A stretch of 64,000 nt of DNA from Pseudopithomyces maydicus (taxonomy: Eukaryota; Ascomycota; Dothideomycetes; Pleosporales; Didymosphaeriaceae): the NCBI GenBank assembly GCA_026873275.1, contig JANTUC010000016.1, positions 744,001-808,000 on the forward strand. Direction: 5' to 3'. The notes under the pieces are model-generated. The model ran no database searches. It was given only the letters and a program-made list of their open reading frames with translations, and was not told the DNA's origin. Shown here piece by piece: positions 44,765 to 54,324 of the stretch (the first letter of the stretch is position 1; every line of letters begins with the position of its first letter). The translations under genes were made by a program, and so were the position numbers.

Positions 44765-46588
44765 ATGGGGTAAGTCGACAGCCCACACGTGTGCAGGCAA
44801 TGTCGCTCTGCACAGTGGCTGCCCACACGCCTTCATGAACATCTTGCTGACAACCGCTCTAGTAAAGAGAAGACTCACATTAACGTCGTCGTCATCGGCC
44901 ACGTCGACTCTGGCAAGTCGACCACCACCGGACGTAAGCCATCCTTCGATCGATAGCGGGGTAGCCACAAAAACTTACACTGGGTTGCAGACTTGATCTA
45001 CAAGTGCGGTGGTATTGACTCTCGTACCATCGAGAAGTTCGAGAAGGTACGCACACACCCTTCTGCACACGAAGGTGTTGGCATTCTGGTTGTTTCCTCG
45101 TCGAATCTGCCACATTCTGGCTTATCGCATTGAGGGGCAATTTTCGGGGCCTAGGTGGGGTTGTGCGAAATTTTCGCGCTAGTCCACTCTAGGCCTTTCG
45201 CCAACACCAAACCCTATGACGCACAGTGGATGGCTTGCAGCAGCAAAATTACCCATGGTGATCTGCCGCTGCTGGACGCCCTGTCGCATCCTGCCCAGTG
45301 CCCCTCCCACTCGTTCATGATGCAGCTCGCTGACTCGCCCCACAGGAAGCCGCCGAACTTGGCAAGGGTTCCTTCAAGTACGCATGGGTTCTTGACAAGC
45401 TCAAGGCCGAGCGTGAGCGTGGTATCACCATCGATATCGCTCTCTGGAAGTTCGAGACCCCCAAGTACTATGTCACCGTCATTGATGCCCCCGGTCACCG
45501 TGATTTCATCAAGAACATGATCACTGGTACCTCGCAGGCTGACTGCGCCATTCTCATCATTGCCGCCGGTACTGGTGAGTTCGAGGCTGGTATCTCCAAG
45601 GATGGCCAGACCCGTGAGCACGCCCTTCTCGCCTACACCCTCGGTGTCAAGCAGCTCATCGTTGCCATCAACAAGATGGACACCACCAAGTGGTCCGAGG
45701 AGCGTTTCCAGGAAATCATCAAGGAGACCTCTTCCTTCATCAAGAAGGTCGGCTACAACCCCAAGCACGTTCCCTTCGTCCCCATCTCCGGCTTCAACGG
45801 TGACAACATGATTGAGGCCTCCCCCAACTGCCCCTGGTACAAGGGCTGGGAGAAGGAGACCAAGGCCAAGGCTACCGGCAAGACCCTCCTCGAGGCCATT
45901 GACGCCATCGACACCCCCGTCCGTCCCTCCGACAAGCCCCTCCGTCTTCCCCTCCAGGATGTGTACAAGATCGGCGGTATTGGCACAGTCCCTGTCGGCC
46001 GTGTCGAGACTGGTGTCATCAAGCCCGGTATGGTCGTTACCTTCGCCCCCGCTGGTGTGACCACTGAGGTCAAGTCCGTCGAGATGCACCACGAGCAGCT
46101 TCCCGAGGGTGTCCCAGGTGACAACGTCGGCTTCAACGTCAAGAACGTCTCCGTCAAGGAGATCCGTCGTGGCAACGTTGCCGGTGACTCCAAGAACGAC
46201 CCCCCAAGGGTGCCGAGTCCTTCAACGCCCAGGTCATCGTCCTTAACCACCCCGGTCAGGTCGGTGCTGGTTACGCTCCCGTTCTTGACTGCCACACTGC
46301 CCACATTGCTTGCAAGTTCGCCGAGCTCCTCGAGAAGATCGACCGCCGTACCGGCAAGTCTGTCGAGTCTTCCCCCAAGTTCGTCAAGTCTGGTGATGCC
46401 GCTATCGTCAAGATGATTCCCTCCAAGCCCATGTGCGTTGAGGCTTTCACCGAGTACCCCCTCTTGGTCGTTTCGCCGTCCGTGACATGCGTCAGACCGT
46501 CGCTGTCGGTGTCATCAAGTCCGTCGTCAAGGCCGACAAGGGCGCTGGCAAGGTCACCAAGGCCGCCCAGAAGGCCGCTAAGAAATAA
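44765..46588 (+). CDS. TEF1: Translation elongation factor 1-alpha, two single-base frame breaks
   Basis: Exons: 44765-44769 (only ATGGG), 44863-44933, 44991-45046 and 45346-46588. The sequence encodes MGKEKTHINVVVIGHVDSGKSTTT (G1), DAPGHRDF (G3), NKMD (G4), VPISGFNGDNM and the C-terminus AAQKAAKK. The factor delivers aminoacyl-tRNA to the ribosome with GTP. The frame breaks twice: in the C run at 46201-46205 (NDPP then KGAESF) and in the C run at about 46457-46461 (TEYP then PLGRF). Adding one C at each gives a normal 458 aa. Codon use is strongly biased, as in highly expressed genes. Intron 3 is 299 nt, the variable intron used in fungal phylogeny. The breaks are almost surely base-calling errors. 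Confidence 0.93.
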
Positions 46589-48044
46589 GCGCTTTCAATT
46601 CTCACGGCTTTTTTCTTTCATCCAAAAGTCTCTAGATATCCGGGTCTGGGGATGTGTGGTGGCTTGAAGGCCATTATGAGTTACGGCTTATGATGCATAA
46701 TGGGGACAGGTTGGCGTTGTCCTTCCGTAGATTTAGTTATGATAACCAATGAATCCATGGGTTGGACAAACTGTATGTGTGCCTTGCTACGTGACCTGTC
46801 AACTGTTGTGCGTTCTTGGTGTGACTTTGCTTTGTAGTGGCGTGGGTTCCATCATGGAAGACGAGGGTGTTACCTTCACGCAAAATCTCGTGACATATTC
46901 GGCCACGCTCGCTTTGCATGCTTCATGTAGGGTGAGTGATCATCTCTGGGGTATCGCCAGGCTCAGTCTCGTTGATCCAAACAGCTTGAAACTGCCCAGA
47001 CCATTGAAATCAAAACCTGAAAAAATAAATAGAAAAAATAAAGTGCGCCAGAAAAACATTTCCAGGGTGGTTTCCCACACATTTCTTAGCCAATTAATTT
47101 TTATAAATAAGTATAAATACTTTATACACACTATTTCAATCACTGTTTGATTATTATTCTCTCCCTGTTGTAAAACAAGCCACGTGCCTAGAACTCCCCA
47201 ACCCTCTCATATGTTTGTCAGCCGTTGAAATAGCTACCAGATATGTGTTTTGTTTCGTGTTCAGAGAAAGCGGCAGTAGAGTAGTTGACTGGATGAAAAT
47301 GCATATGGGCTACCAGATATAATATCGTTCATCTAGTCTAAACTATTGCGAATCGCACTCAGCAATCCAGAATCAATACCCTGTGTATCTACTACTTAAA
47401 ATGATGTACAATATTCTAAATGATTACCTTACAACCATGCTCCTCTGCCGAGAATAACTACCGGATTCTCACAACTGTTCACCAACTGTTCATTTTGACC
47501 TCTGATTTTTCCAGTAGAATCCCAACAAATCTCGGAAACGACCTTTGCCAAAGCACATTTCTTACTTGCCAACTTCCTGGATAACACGCATGATTCTCTT
47601 GGCAAACCCCCATGTTGCTCGTATTGTACCGCTGTGATGCAATCATCGCTCTGGAACAAACCACTCCCTAACAACGGCTCTTAAGTCCATGATGATTATG
47701 CGATCCAGCTGTGCTAACCCCGCAGCTTACTCACACATCAAGTCTTCACACCCGTAGGCTCGTTGTTGTGCGATTAGGAGGCCTTGGCTGACGAAGCGCA
47801 CGCCGTGTCCTGATAGGTCAATGGGGGTGAGAAACCGGGTTCTGTATATGTTGTGCTCAAAGGGCACCATCTGGCTATGTTGTTGATGCAGGGCTGCATG
47901 AGTGCTGATGGGATATTGTAGTGTACGATGATTGCTGTTCGGCAGATATAAAGGATCGCATTATCAGAAAAGCAACAACTACTCCAGCTTTCTTATTCTG
48001 TCCTCAAACTTTGTATACAGCTCGCCGATCTTGTGATATTGAAA
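46589..48044. other. Intergenic, no gene seen
   Basis: A 1.45 kb region of A/T-rich sequence follows TEF1 and holds the promoter of the reductase gene. Short frames only; no repeat or RNA gene recognised. Confidence 0.45.
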
Positions 48045-49456
48045 ATGGCATCCCACCGTATCCTTATCACCGGTGCGAATGGCTTTATAGCTTTACACAT
48101 ACTCTCTCTTCTCCTCGCCTCGCCCTCCAAACACTCAATTCGTGCTGTTGTACGCTCGCAATCGAAGGTCGACGATGTTAAAGCCATATTTCCCGATGCA
48201 TCTGCATCACAGCTAGATTTTGCGATTGTTCCGGACATGACGACGCCCGGAGCATTCGACGAAGCGTTGAAAAGCGAGCCAGTATGCAACCCCCATCTTG
48301 GACGGAAGGAACAATGATTCGCCAACATAGAAAGTCTATACGCTGACTAGTCCAGCCCTTTGACATCGTGATGCACACTGCTTCCCCATTTAAATACTCC
48401 GAGGCAGGAAGTCCAGCTGATTTCATTGACCCTGCCGTCAAAGGTACACAGCAGAAAACATGCCAACGGTCAGCGTATTGCCTATCAAGGGGCAGTGCAT
48501 TGGCCTAACACAAAACCCATCGTCGAGGTCTTTGCTAACCTTATTTTGACCATTAGGAACGACCGAAATTCTTGCCGGCATCCAGCGCGTCGCCGCGGGT
48601 AGCGTCAAGCGTGTCATACTCACAGCTTCCTTCGCTGCAGTGGGTGCCTGGGGCCTGCGCGACGAGAGCAACAAGGTGTATAACGTGAGTCGAATTTCAA
48701 ACGTTTGCCCTCCCTGATCTATGTCATTTGGATCTAAGGGTTACATTTTGATCTATCATTGTTGAACTGACACGCACTCTTTTACCCCAGGAAGAAGACT
48801 GGTTCCCCGCTACAGATGAAGACGTAGAGAAGAACACGACCAACAAGGGTTTCCTGTACCTTGTCTCGAAGCTATTCGCGGAGCGCGCAGCGTGGGAAGT
48901 GCAAAAGGGCCCCGACGTAGCCTGGGACATGGTAGCAATTAATCCGGTCATCGTGTACGGGCCACTGCTCCAACGCGTCGAGAGCTTAGACAACATCAAC
49001 CAAAGTATGAGCATCATCTGGAACGGATTTCTCAAGGATAAATCGCCCGATGACGAGGTGCCAGCTAATGGCGTCCCGCTTTATGTGGACGTTCGGGTAC
49101 GTGTAACGATCATCCTTACATGTCTGTATTGTGGACCTCATTGATGCTGATGTGTACAGGACGTCGCAGAGGCACACATCCTGGCACTAGACAACCCGGA
49201 AGCCGCAAACCAGCGCTTTATCCTTGCCGCTGGAATGCTCGATTCGCAGAAGATTGCTGATGTGCTGCGCGCCGAGGTGCCTGGTGCACAGGAGAGGGTT
49301 CCAAGGGGGACGCCGGGGAAAAATACATTCCCTGACGACCAGTGGACTGCCGACAATAGCAAGGTGCAGAAAGTGCTCGGGTTGAAGTTCCGCAGTGTTG
49401 AAGAGACTATCGCAGATTCAGGAAAGCAGCTGCTTGAGCTCGAGAAGACGTTGTAG
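48045..49456 (+). CDS. Extended SDR: NADPH-dependent ketone/aldehyde reductase
   Basis: Five exons: 48045-48281, 48356-48443, 48557-48684, 48791-49096 and 49160-49456, 351 aa. The Rossmann start is RILITGANGFIALHIL (TGxxGF). Next come AVVRSQSKV (NADP-binding Arg), VMHTASPF, VILTASFAAVG (catalytic Ser region), FLYLVSKLFAERAAW with the YxxxK pair (Tyr-Leu-Val-Ser-Lys), and AINPVIVYGP. This is the dihydroflavonol reductase/Gre2-like group that reduces small ketones and aldehydes with NADPH in the cytosol. The natural substrate is unknown. The frame picks the acceptor of intron 1 (TCCAG at 48355) rather than CTAG five bases earlier. Confidence 0.9.
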
Positions 49457-49786
49457 AGTTGCGATGCGGCACCGGGGAGCTCTTTTGGGTAGAGATATGC
49501 AATGTTTAGCAGTCTGACATTAGCCATCGTTTTGTAGAGAAACTGTATCTTTGTTAATGATACGACAAAAAAGCAAGTTAGTATTGCACAGTTGAGAAGA
49601 GATGCCTGCTGCAAGACGAAACGTCAATTGCGTTCCGTTAGTACAGCTTCACAGGGAGGCTATCTGGTGTGACCAGGCGCACCGCACAGGTATTTCATCC
49701 GAAACTTGAACCGCTTCATTGTCTACAATCACATGTTGACTATTTGTACACAATCCTTAACTTCCTCATACCGTCCATAGGCTCCT
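49457..49786. other. Convergent intergenic region
   Basis: 3' regions of the reductase gene (plus) and the ATP8 gene (minus). No other gene is seen. Confidence 0.5.
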
Positions 49787-50134
49787 CTATAGCTTGCTGA
49801 TGAAGAGACGGGCGGCGAAGAGGCGCACGCGCTGGGGCAGGATGTACTTGGACATGACGTAGATGAGGGTGGGCAGCAGGACGAAGGCCATGGTGGTCTC
49901 GTTGACGAAGAAGAAGGGGATGAGCTGGGGCATGGCCGACTTGAGGATGGTCTGTATCCGTTAGCTCCGTCCTGGCTAGGCAGATGAAGAGCGCACCATC
50001 TGCTGAGGAGCGACCTCAGTCTTCTTGCTCTGGGAGGCAGCGAGAGCCGGGCGGGCCATGACGGATGGGCGGGCCATGGTGGGCGCGCGGAAAGCGGCCC
50101 TGGCGAAGGGGCGGAGGAAGCGTGTGGAGTTCAT
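49787..50134 (-). CDS. ATP8: Nuclear-encoded mitochondrial ATP synthase subunit 8
   Basis: Two exons: 50134-49997 and 49951-49787, split by a 45-nt spliceosomal intron (GTGCGC..ATACAG, branch GAGCTAACG), 100 aa. Residues 1-52 are a typical mitochondrial presequence: Arg, Ala, Ser and Pro with almost no acidic residues (MNSTRFLRPFARAAFRAP..). From MPQLIPFFFVNETT to VRLFAARLFISKL is a complete 48-residue subunit 8 with its N-terminal MPQL, one membrane span (MAFVLLPTLIYVMSKYIL) and the basic C-terminus ending SKL. Subunit 8 is part of the Fo stator and is normally encoded in mitochondrial DNA. Here the standard code, an intron and GC-rich codons show a functional nuclear gene after transfer. 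Confidence 0.93.
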
Positions 50135-50946
50135 CGTGGGCTCTGCGGAGGAGGCGGGTCAGCGCGCGGTTCTGGGTCGTCAATTGGCACGGAGAGGGTT
50201 CCCACGAGGGAATTGGCGTACCGGGTGGGAGTGAGAGGGCCCTGGGAGATGGATTCGGATGGGTGTGGTCGGGGAAGCTGTTCGGAGGTGTAGGAAAAGC
50301 TCTCCGTGATGCGCAGCCCGGCACAACTTCGGGCCAGGACCTGCTTATGTAACGGTCGTCAGTCACCCAAAACAACATAGGTAGACTCCGAGCTTGCCTA
50401 CGATCATGGAAACCCTGGTGAAGCCATTACCATTAGGCTCTCGTCATGTAGGCGGATTTACGCGCTTGCGTACCCCATGTCACTTGTCTCCGCTACCGAC
50501 TCCTTCATCGACGCACGCGCGAGCGACATCAGCAAGCCTGCGACGGCCTGTACGACCACTGCTGACAATAACGCCGCTCGAAGCCGACATCTCACGCGGA
50601 GTTAATGCCCTCGACGTCGAACACATTGGGGTTGGTACCCTGAATGCTCCAACTCTATTGAGGTCGCGAGGATGGCATCCTGTATCTCCTGGATCTCGGC
50701 TGTTCAGAATGCGCGTGAACCACGCATCCAAGACCTGTTTCTAGAAATACACATGATACTATGGGACTCGTCTTCTACACGCTTTGATCAGCAGTGCGAT
50801 GGAAATTCTTCCTAATTTAGCAATATATGAAAGCTGACGCCACTGCGCGCGCTATCATTTCTTATGTATAGCTTATTATTCATAGTTTCTCCTTTCTGTT
50901 TGCCACTGTCCTTCTATCGACCTGTATCCCATTACAAACCACAGCC
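50135..50946. other. Intergenic upstream of ATP8
   Basis: The 812 bp hold the ATP8 promoter and the 3' region of the GH62 gene. A plus-strand frame at about 50394-50744 (117 codons) has no domain and I do not call it. Confidence 0.4.
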
Positions 50947-51996
50947 CTACGTCTCGATCTGCGTAAGAAGACCCAGCCTCCACGGCAAGCTGTTGTAGTC
51001 CGTACTCACGGCTGGATCTACGCCTTGATACAAAAACCTTATCCCCTTCGGTTCGATCATGAGTCTTTGATCAACGTTCGTCCTGATCACCTCGCCGTGG
51101 CTGATACTCCTTGTCCATTGCGGCCCCTCGAAAACCACGTTTTTCTCGCCCATGAACGGGTGATCTTCCGTTGCCGCAAGTACCTCCCATGGCCCAGCAA
51201 TATCCGAGCTTGTCCAAGAGCGGAAGTATCGCTGACCGCCTTTGCTGATGCACTCCACAAGCAGCAGGTAGGATGAGTTGCCGATGCCGTAGACATTGGA
51301 TGCTTCGAATAGATCGAATTTGGACGGTTCTTCTAGGACGATGACCGGCTCGTTCATGCCGTCGGGGAAGCTCGACACTGGTGTCTGGCTGCGGAACAGA
51401 CGCCCGTTATCGTCCGAGGAGAAGAGATGACAGTTTGCATCGTCGCAGATGACCCACATGTCTACCCAGTATCCACCAGGTAGATACTTCTCTATGATCG
51501 CGGGCGTTCCGTTATAGAAATTTGTTGGTGCTGACCAGCCGAGTGGGTCGTTAATGTCTGGGTTCGTGCTGTAAGCTGCATTGTTGTTCTGAAAAATCAG
51601 ATACCACAGCTTCTGAGGCTCGAAATAGAAGACCTCCGGTGCAGCTCGGTAGCCGGCGCCAATGCCCGATTGATCGAGGTAGTTGAAAGTCGCAGAACCA
51701 GCTTCGTCGAACGACGTGAAGTTGAAGTAGACTAGCGAATAATTGGGTGATTCGTTCTTCGCCGTGCTGGCAAAGACGTGGTAGGTGCCATTGACGAGGA
51801 TGATTGAAGGGTCTTTAATGCCGGCGATGGCGCGTGTGTCATTCTTTGGGTATACCAACGCAGAAGTGCTTGTCCATTTGAAGCTGCTTGGGAGTGTAGT
51901 ATTACGTGCCGTGAGCGCGTAACGGGGCTCTGGGAATGCGACACTGCGGGCAACTGCGAGGGTGGCAGCTGCCAAACAGAGCGCTAACTTCATCAT
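50947..51996 (-). CDS. Secreted alpha-L-arabinofuranosidase (GH62)
   Basis: One exon, 349 aa. MMKLALCLAAATLAVARSVA is a signal peptide, and the catalytic domain follows directly with no carbohydrate-binding module. Five-blade propeller signatures of GH62 are visible: IKDPSIILVNGTYHVFAS (base Asp), GYRAAPEVFYFEPQKLWYL, NNNAAYSTNPDINDP, GGYWVDMWVICDDANCHLF (Asp region and disulfide), SSDDNGRLFRSQT, and FEASNVY (general acid Glu). The enzyme removes arabinose side chains from arabinoxylan outside the cell. Several N-glycosylation sites occur. A TATA-like CTATAAG lies near 52050. With the GH28 and esterase genes, it points to plant-material degradation. Confidence 0.94.
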   Translation of the reverse strand: MMKLALCLAAATLAVARSVAFPEPRYALTARNTTLPSSFKWTSTSALVYPKNDTRAIAGIKDPSIILVNGTYHVFASTAKNESPNYSLVYFNFTSFDEAGSATFNYLDQSGIGAGYRAAPEVFYFEPQKLWYLIFQNNNAAYSTNPDINDPLGWSAPTNFYNGTPAIIEKYLPGGYWVDMWVICDDANCHLFSSDDNGRLFRSQTPVSSFPDGMNEPVIVLEEPSKFDLFEASNVYGIGNSSYLLLVECISKGGQRYFRSWTSSDIAGPWEVLAATEDHPFMGEKNVVFEGPQWTRSISHGEVIRTNVDQRLMIEPKGIRFLYQGVDPAVSTDYNSLPWRLGLLTQIET

Positions 51997-53715
51997 AGCA
52001 GCTCGAACGAGATATTTTTCATCGTCACCGAGCCCTGGATGAGCTCCACTTATAGACGTCTCAAAACTCTGCCAATTGTGCCTTGACCCAGACGCGAGGT
52101 ACCTAGATATGCAATATGGGATCTCGGGAGAAATAAGTGTCTCTGGACAGGAACATTTCCATGTTTAAAGTTCGCGGGCGATAGTCAAATTCGGGGTTCC
52201 CCTGCTGCAGAACCGTTCTGGCGGAGCCTATTTTACCAGGAATTCAGCCTGGAAGCAATATGGAAAATTGCGATCCAGAACGCTGAACATTATAACCTCG
52301 GTCAGTAAAGTTTCCTGTTCGTGAATGTTTCCAATTTTGATACCGTCGGCTCGAACGTAACTAAATCAATCATAAATGCATGGACAGGACATGCATGGAA
52401 GGCATCCGTCCCAAGCGACTACGTCTGGTCCTACCTCGACAGGCTCTCCACTGCAGCCGTGCGCATGAGTTAGGTGTATAATCCGGTCATGTGTAGGTAA
52501 GATGTTCATTTCGGGAAGGGTGTGTGAGGGCGGGGAAGCTCGTATCTTTGGTGTAGCAATAGCAGTAGCCCTCCCGTGCGTCAAGACTCAGCAACCAAGC
52601 ATTTCATCGTGAATCTAGAATCGTCCATGAGTCACTCTGAATCATTTTATTCAATTAGCAGACAGCAGACATAACTACCATGTGCGGCTGACGCATGTAC
52701 GGCTGACCGAGTGTGTTCCATTTCCATGCTTACACATGTGCCCAGGTACCGACTTTGCTTGGCATTAGTGACGGTTTTGTAACACTGGTCATGCACTGCT
52801 CACCTATATACCTGTCTAAGGAAGAAATATATTAAATGAGTTCGGGTCAAGCATTATAATATGGGTGGCCTTTCTATCACTTACCCTTTTCGTGCATATC
52901 GCGGAACTCTCACTGGATGGTTGCGCTTATGTTCACTCCATAGCCTTTAAGATTTTTAATGGTCTGACTATATGCACAATGTACTCTGAAAATGCTCGCC
53001 GAAGATGGGCCTCTACGATAATTTATCTTACACCCAGTAAGAGGTTCAAAGTTGACGTAGTCCTATCAGCGTATTGAAGCAACGTAACATTGATGGCTGC
53101 ATGTAGTCTTCCATAAGGAGATTGTCGTGATTATGGGTTCGGGAGAAGGCCCCATCAAGAATCAGTGCTCATAGTACTGCTACTGGCTATGAAGGTATTC
53201 TTGTTTTGTTTACATCTATGCTTCCGAGATGCGTAGCTCTGAGTCTATCAAAACGAACACCATCCATGTTTGCACATTCGTCGTTGACTAAACGCGTACG
53301 ATTGATACAACGTGATTGCAATATGTCTGCTTAAGGTCTGGGCGCTGTGGGTCAGGGGTGAGCACTCAGATCGCCGGTAGTGGTGCTTAAATTTGTCCCT
53401 CGATTGCTAAAGCATCGTGGACTTCTATACCGCTGGTTGGCAGCTGAATTCTTTTGGTAGTGATCGATGGCGTCAGCGAACACCACTTGGACCAAACCTC
53501 CAAACAGCATGCAGTAGATGTGGTGTCACCTGGTAGGCGCATTCGGTCTTAGAGACTAGGTGCTCTTCTATGAGGTACCCAGGTGTCAACTCAAGTATAA
53601 ATACTCAGGGAAGTATGCCCATTCTCACTCCACCACAGCCAACTCTCAGATCTCAAGCTTCAATCAACAAACAGCAGCTTCTTTGGTAGCCAGCAACCTT
53701 CTCAATATACTCAAT
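51997..53715. other. Intergenic, promoter of secreted-protein gene
   Basis: A 1.7 kb A/T-rich region without recognisable genes. The last 120 bp carry a TATA box and A/C-rich leader, listed separately. Confidence 0.45.
53596..53715 (+). promoter_or_regulatory. TATA box and leader of small secreted protein gene
   Basis: TATAAATA at 53596-53603 is followed by a C/A-rich leader (CACTCCACCACAGCC, ATCAACAAACAGCAGC) to the ATG at 53716, a layout typical of strongly inducible fungal genes. Confidence 0.55.
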
Positions 53716-54324
53716 ATGCAGTTCCAAATCCTCGCTGTGGCTCTTGGCCTCACCTCGGTCGCTATGAGCGCCCCTGCCAACAACCACGTCCAGGGTGTTA
53801 AGATCAGGGCCTCGGACGCTCCTGTTGCAACCAGCTTGAACATTGTTCAGCGTCCTGCCGCCGTCGAGAAGCGTGAGATCGAGAAGTACGCACCACCCCA
53901 AGGCTACGGTATTATCATTCACAAGAGGCTAACTCTGCTAGGCGCGCTGTCGGCCATCTTTTCGTGTGCACCAACAGCTTCTTCGGAGGAACCTGCCAGA
54001 ACCTCCAGTTCACTACCGGTGTCTGCAGTAAGAACTCACTTTATCATTTTAGCTTGATGAGTTCAGCTGATCCTTAAACAGACAACCTTTTTGGTACTTT
54101 CCAGGACAGCATCAGCTCCGCTGGACCTGATCAAGGTTTCACTTGCACAGTTTGGTCGTAAGTACCCGTCAAACACTTGAATCACAGTCAATTTTGCTAA
54201 TTTTCACTGCAGGGATTCCGACTGCAAGGGACAATCTGTCACTTTCCCCAACCCTGGCATTCAGGACTTCAACACTGTCTCCCCCAACATCAACGACAAG
54301 ATCAGCTCCTACAGGTGTAACTAG
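53716..54324 (+). CDS. Small secreted cysteine-rich protein with Kex2-type propeptide
   Basis: Four exons: 53716-53885, 53942-54027, 54082-54157 and 54213-54324, 147 aa. MQFQILAVALGLTSVAMSA is a signal peptide. A propeptide of about 40 residues ends in two dibasic sites (EKREIEKR), the second created exactly across intron 1. The mature part begins AVGHLFVCTNSFFGGTC and holds six Cys (VC, GTC, GVC, FTC, SDC, YRC) in about 90 residues, with DSDCKGQSVTFPNPG and a C-terminal RCN. This is the architecture of secreted effectors or antimicrobial proteins of plant-associated fungi. I know no named homologue. Intron 1 uses donor GTACGC (56 nt, branch GCTAAC), the only choice that restores the frame. 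Confidence 0.8.

Noticed and set aside
45214..46092. Open minus-strand frame of 292 codons across TEF1
   Set aside because: It is the mirror image of a highly codon-biased gene; antisense frames stay open there because of codon usage. It has no domain and low-complexity Gly/Asp/Leu composition.
53886..53941. A 33-nt intron (GTATTA..CTAG) as first intron of the small secreted protein
   Set aside because: Too short and it breaks the frame; the donor GTACGC 23 bp upstream gives a normal 56-nt intron with correct phase.
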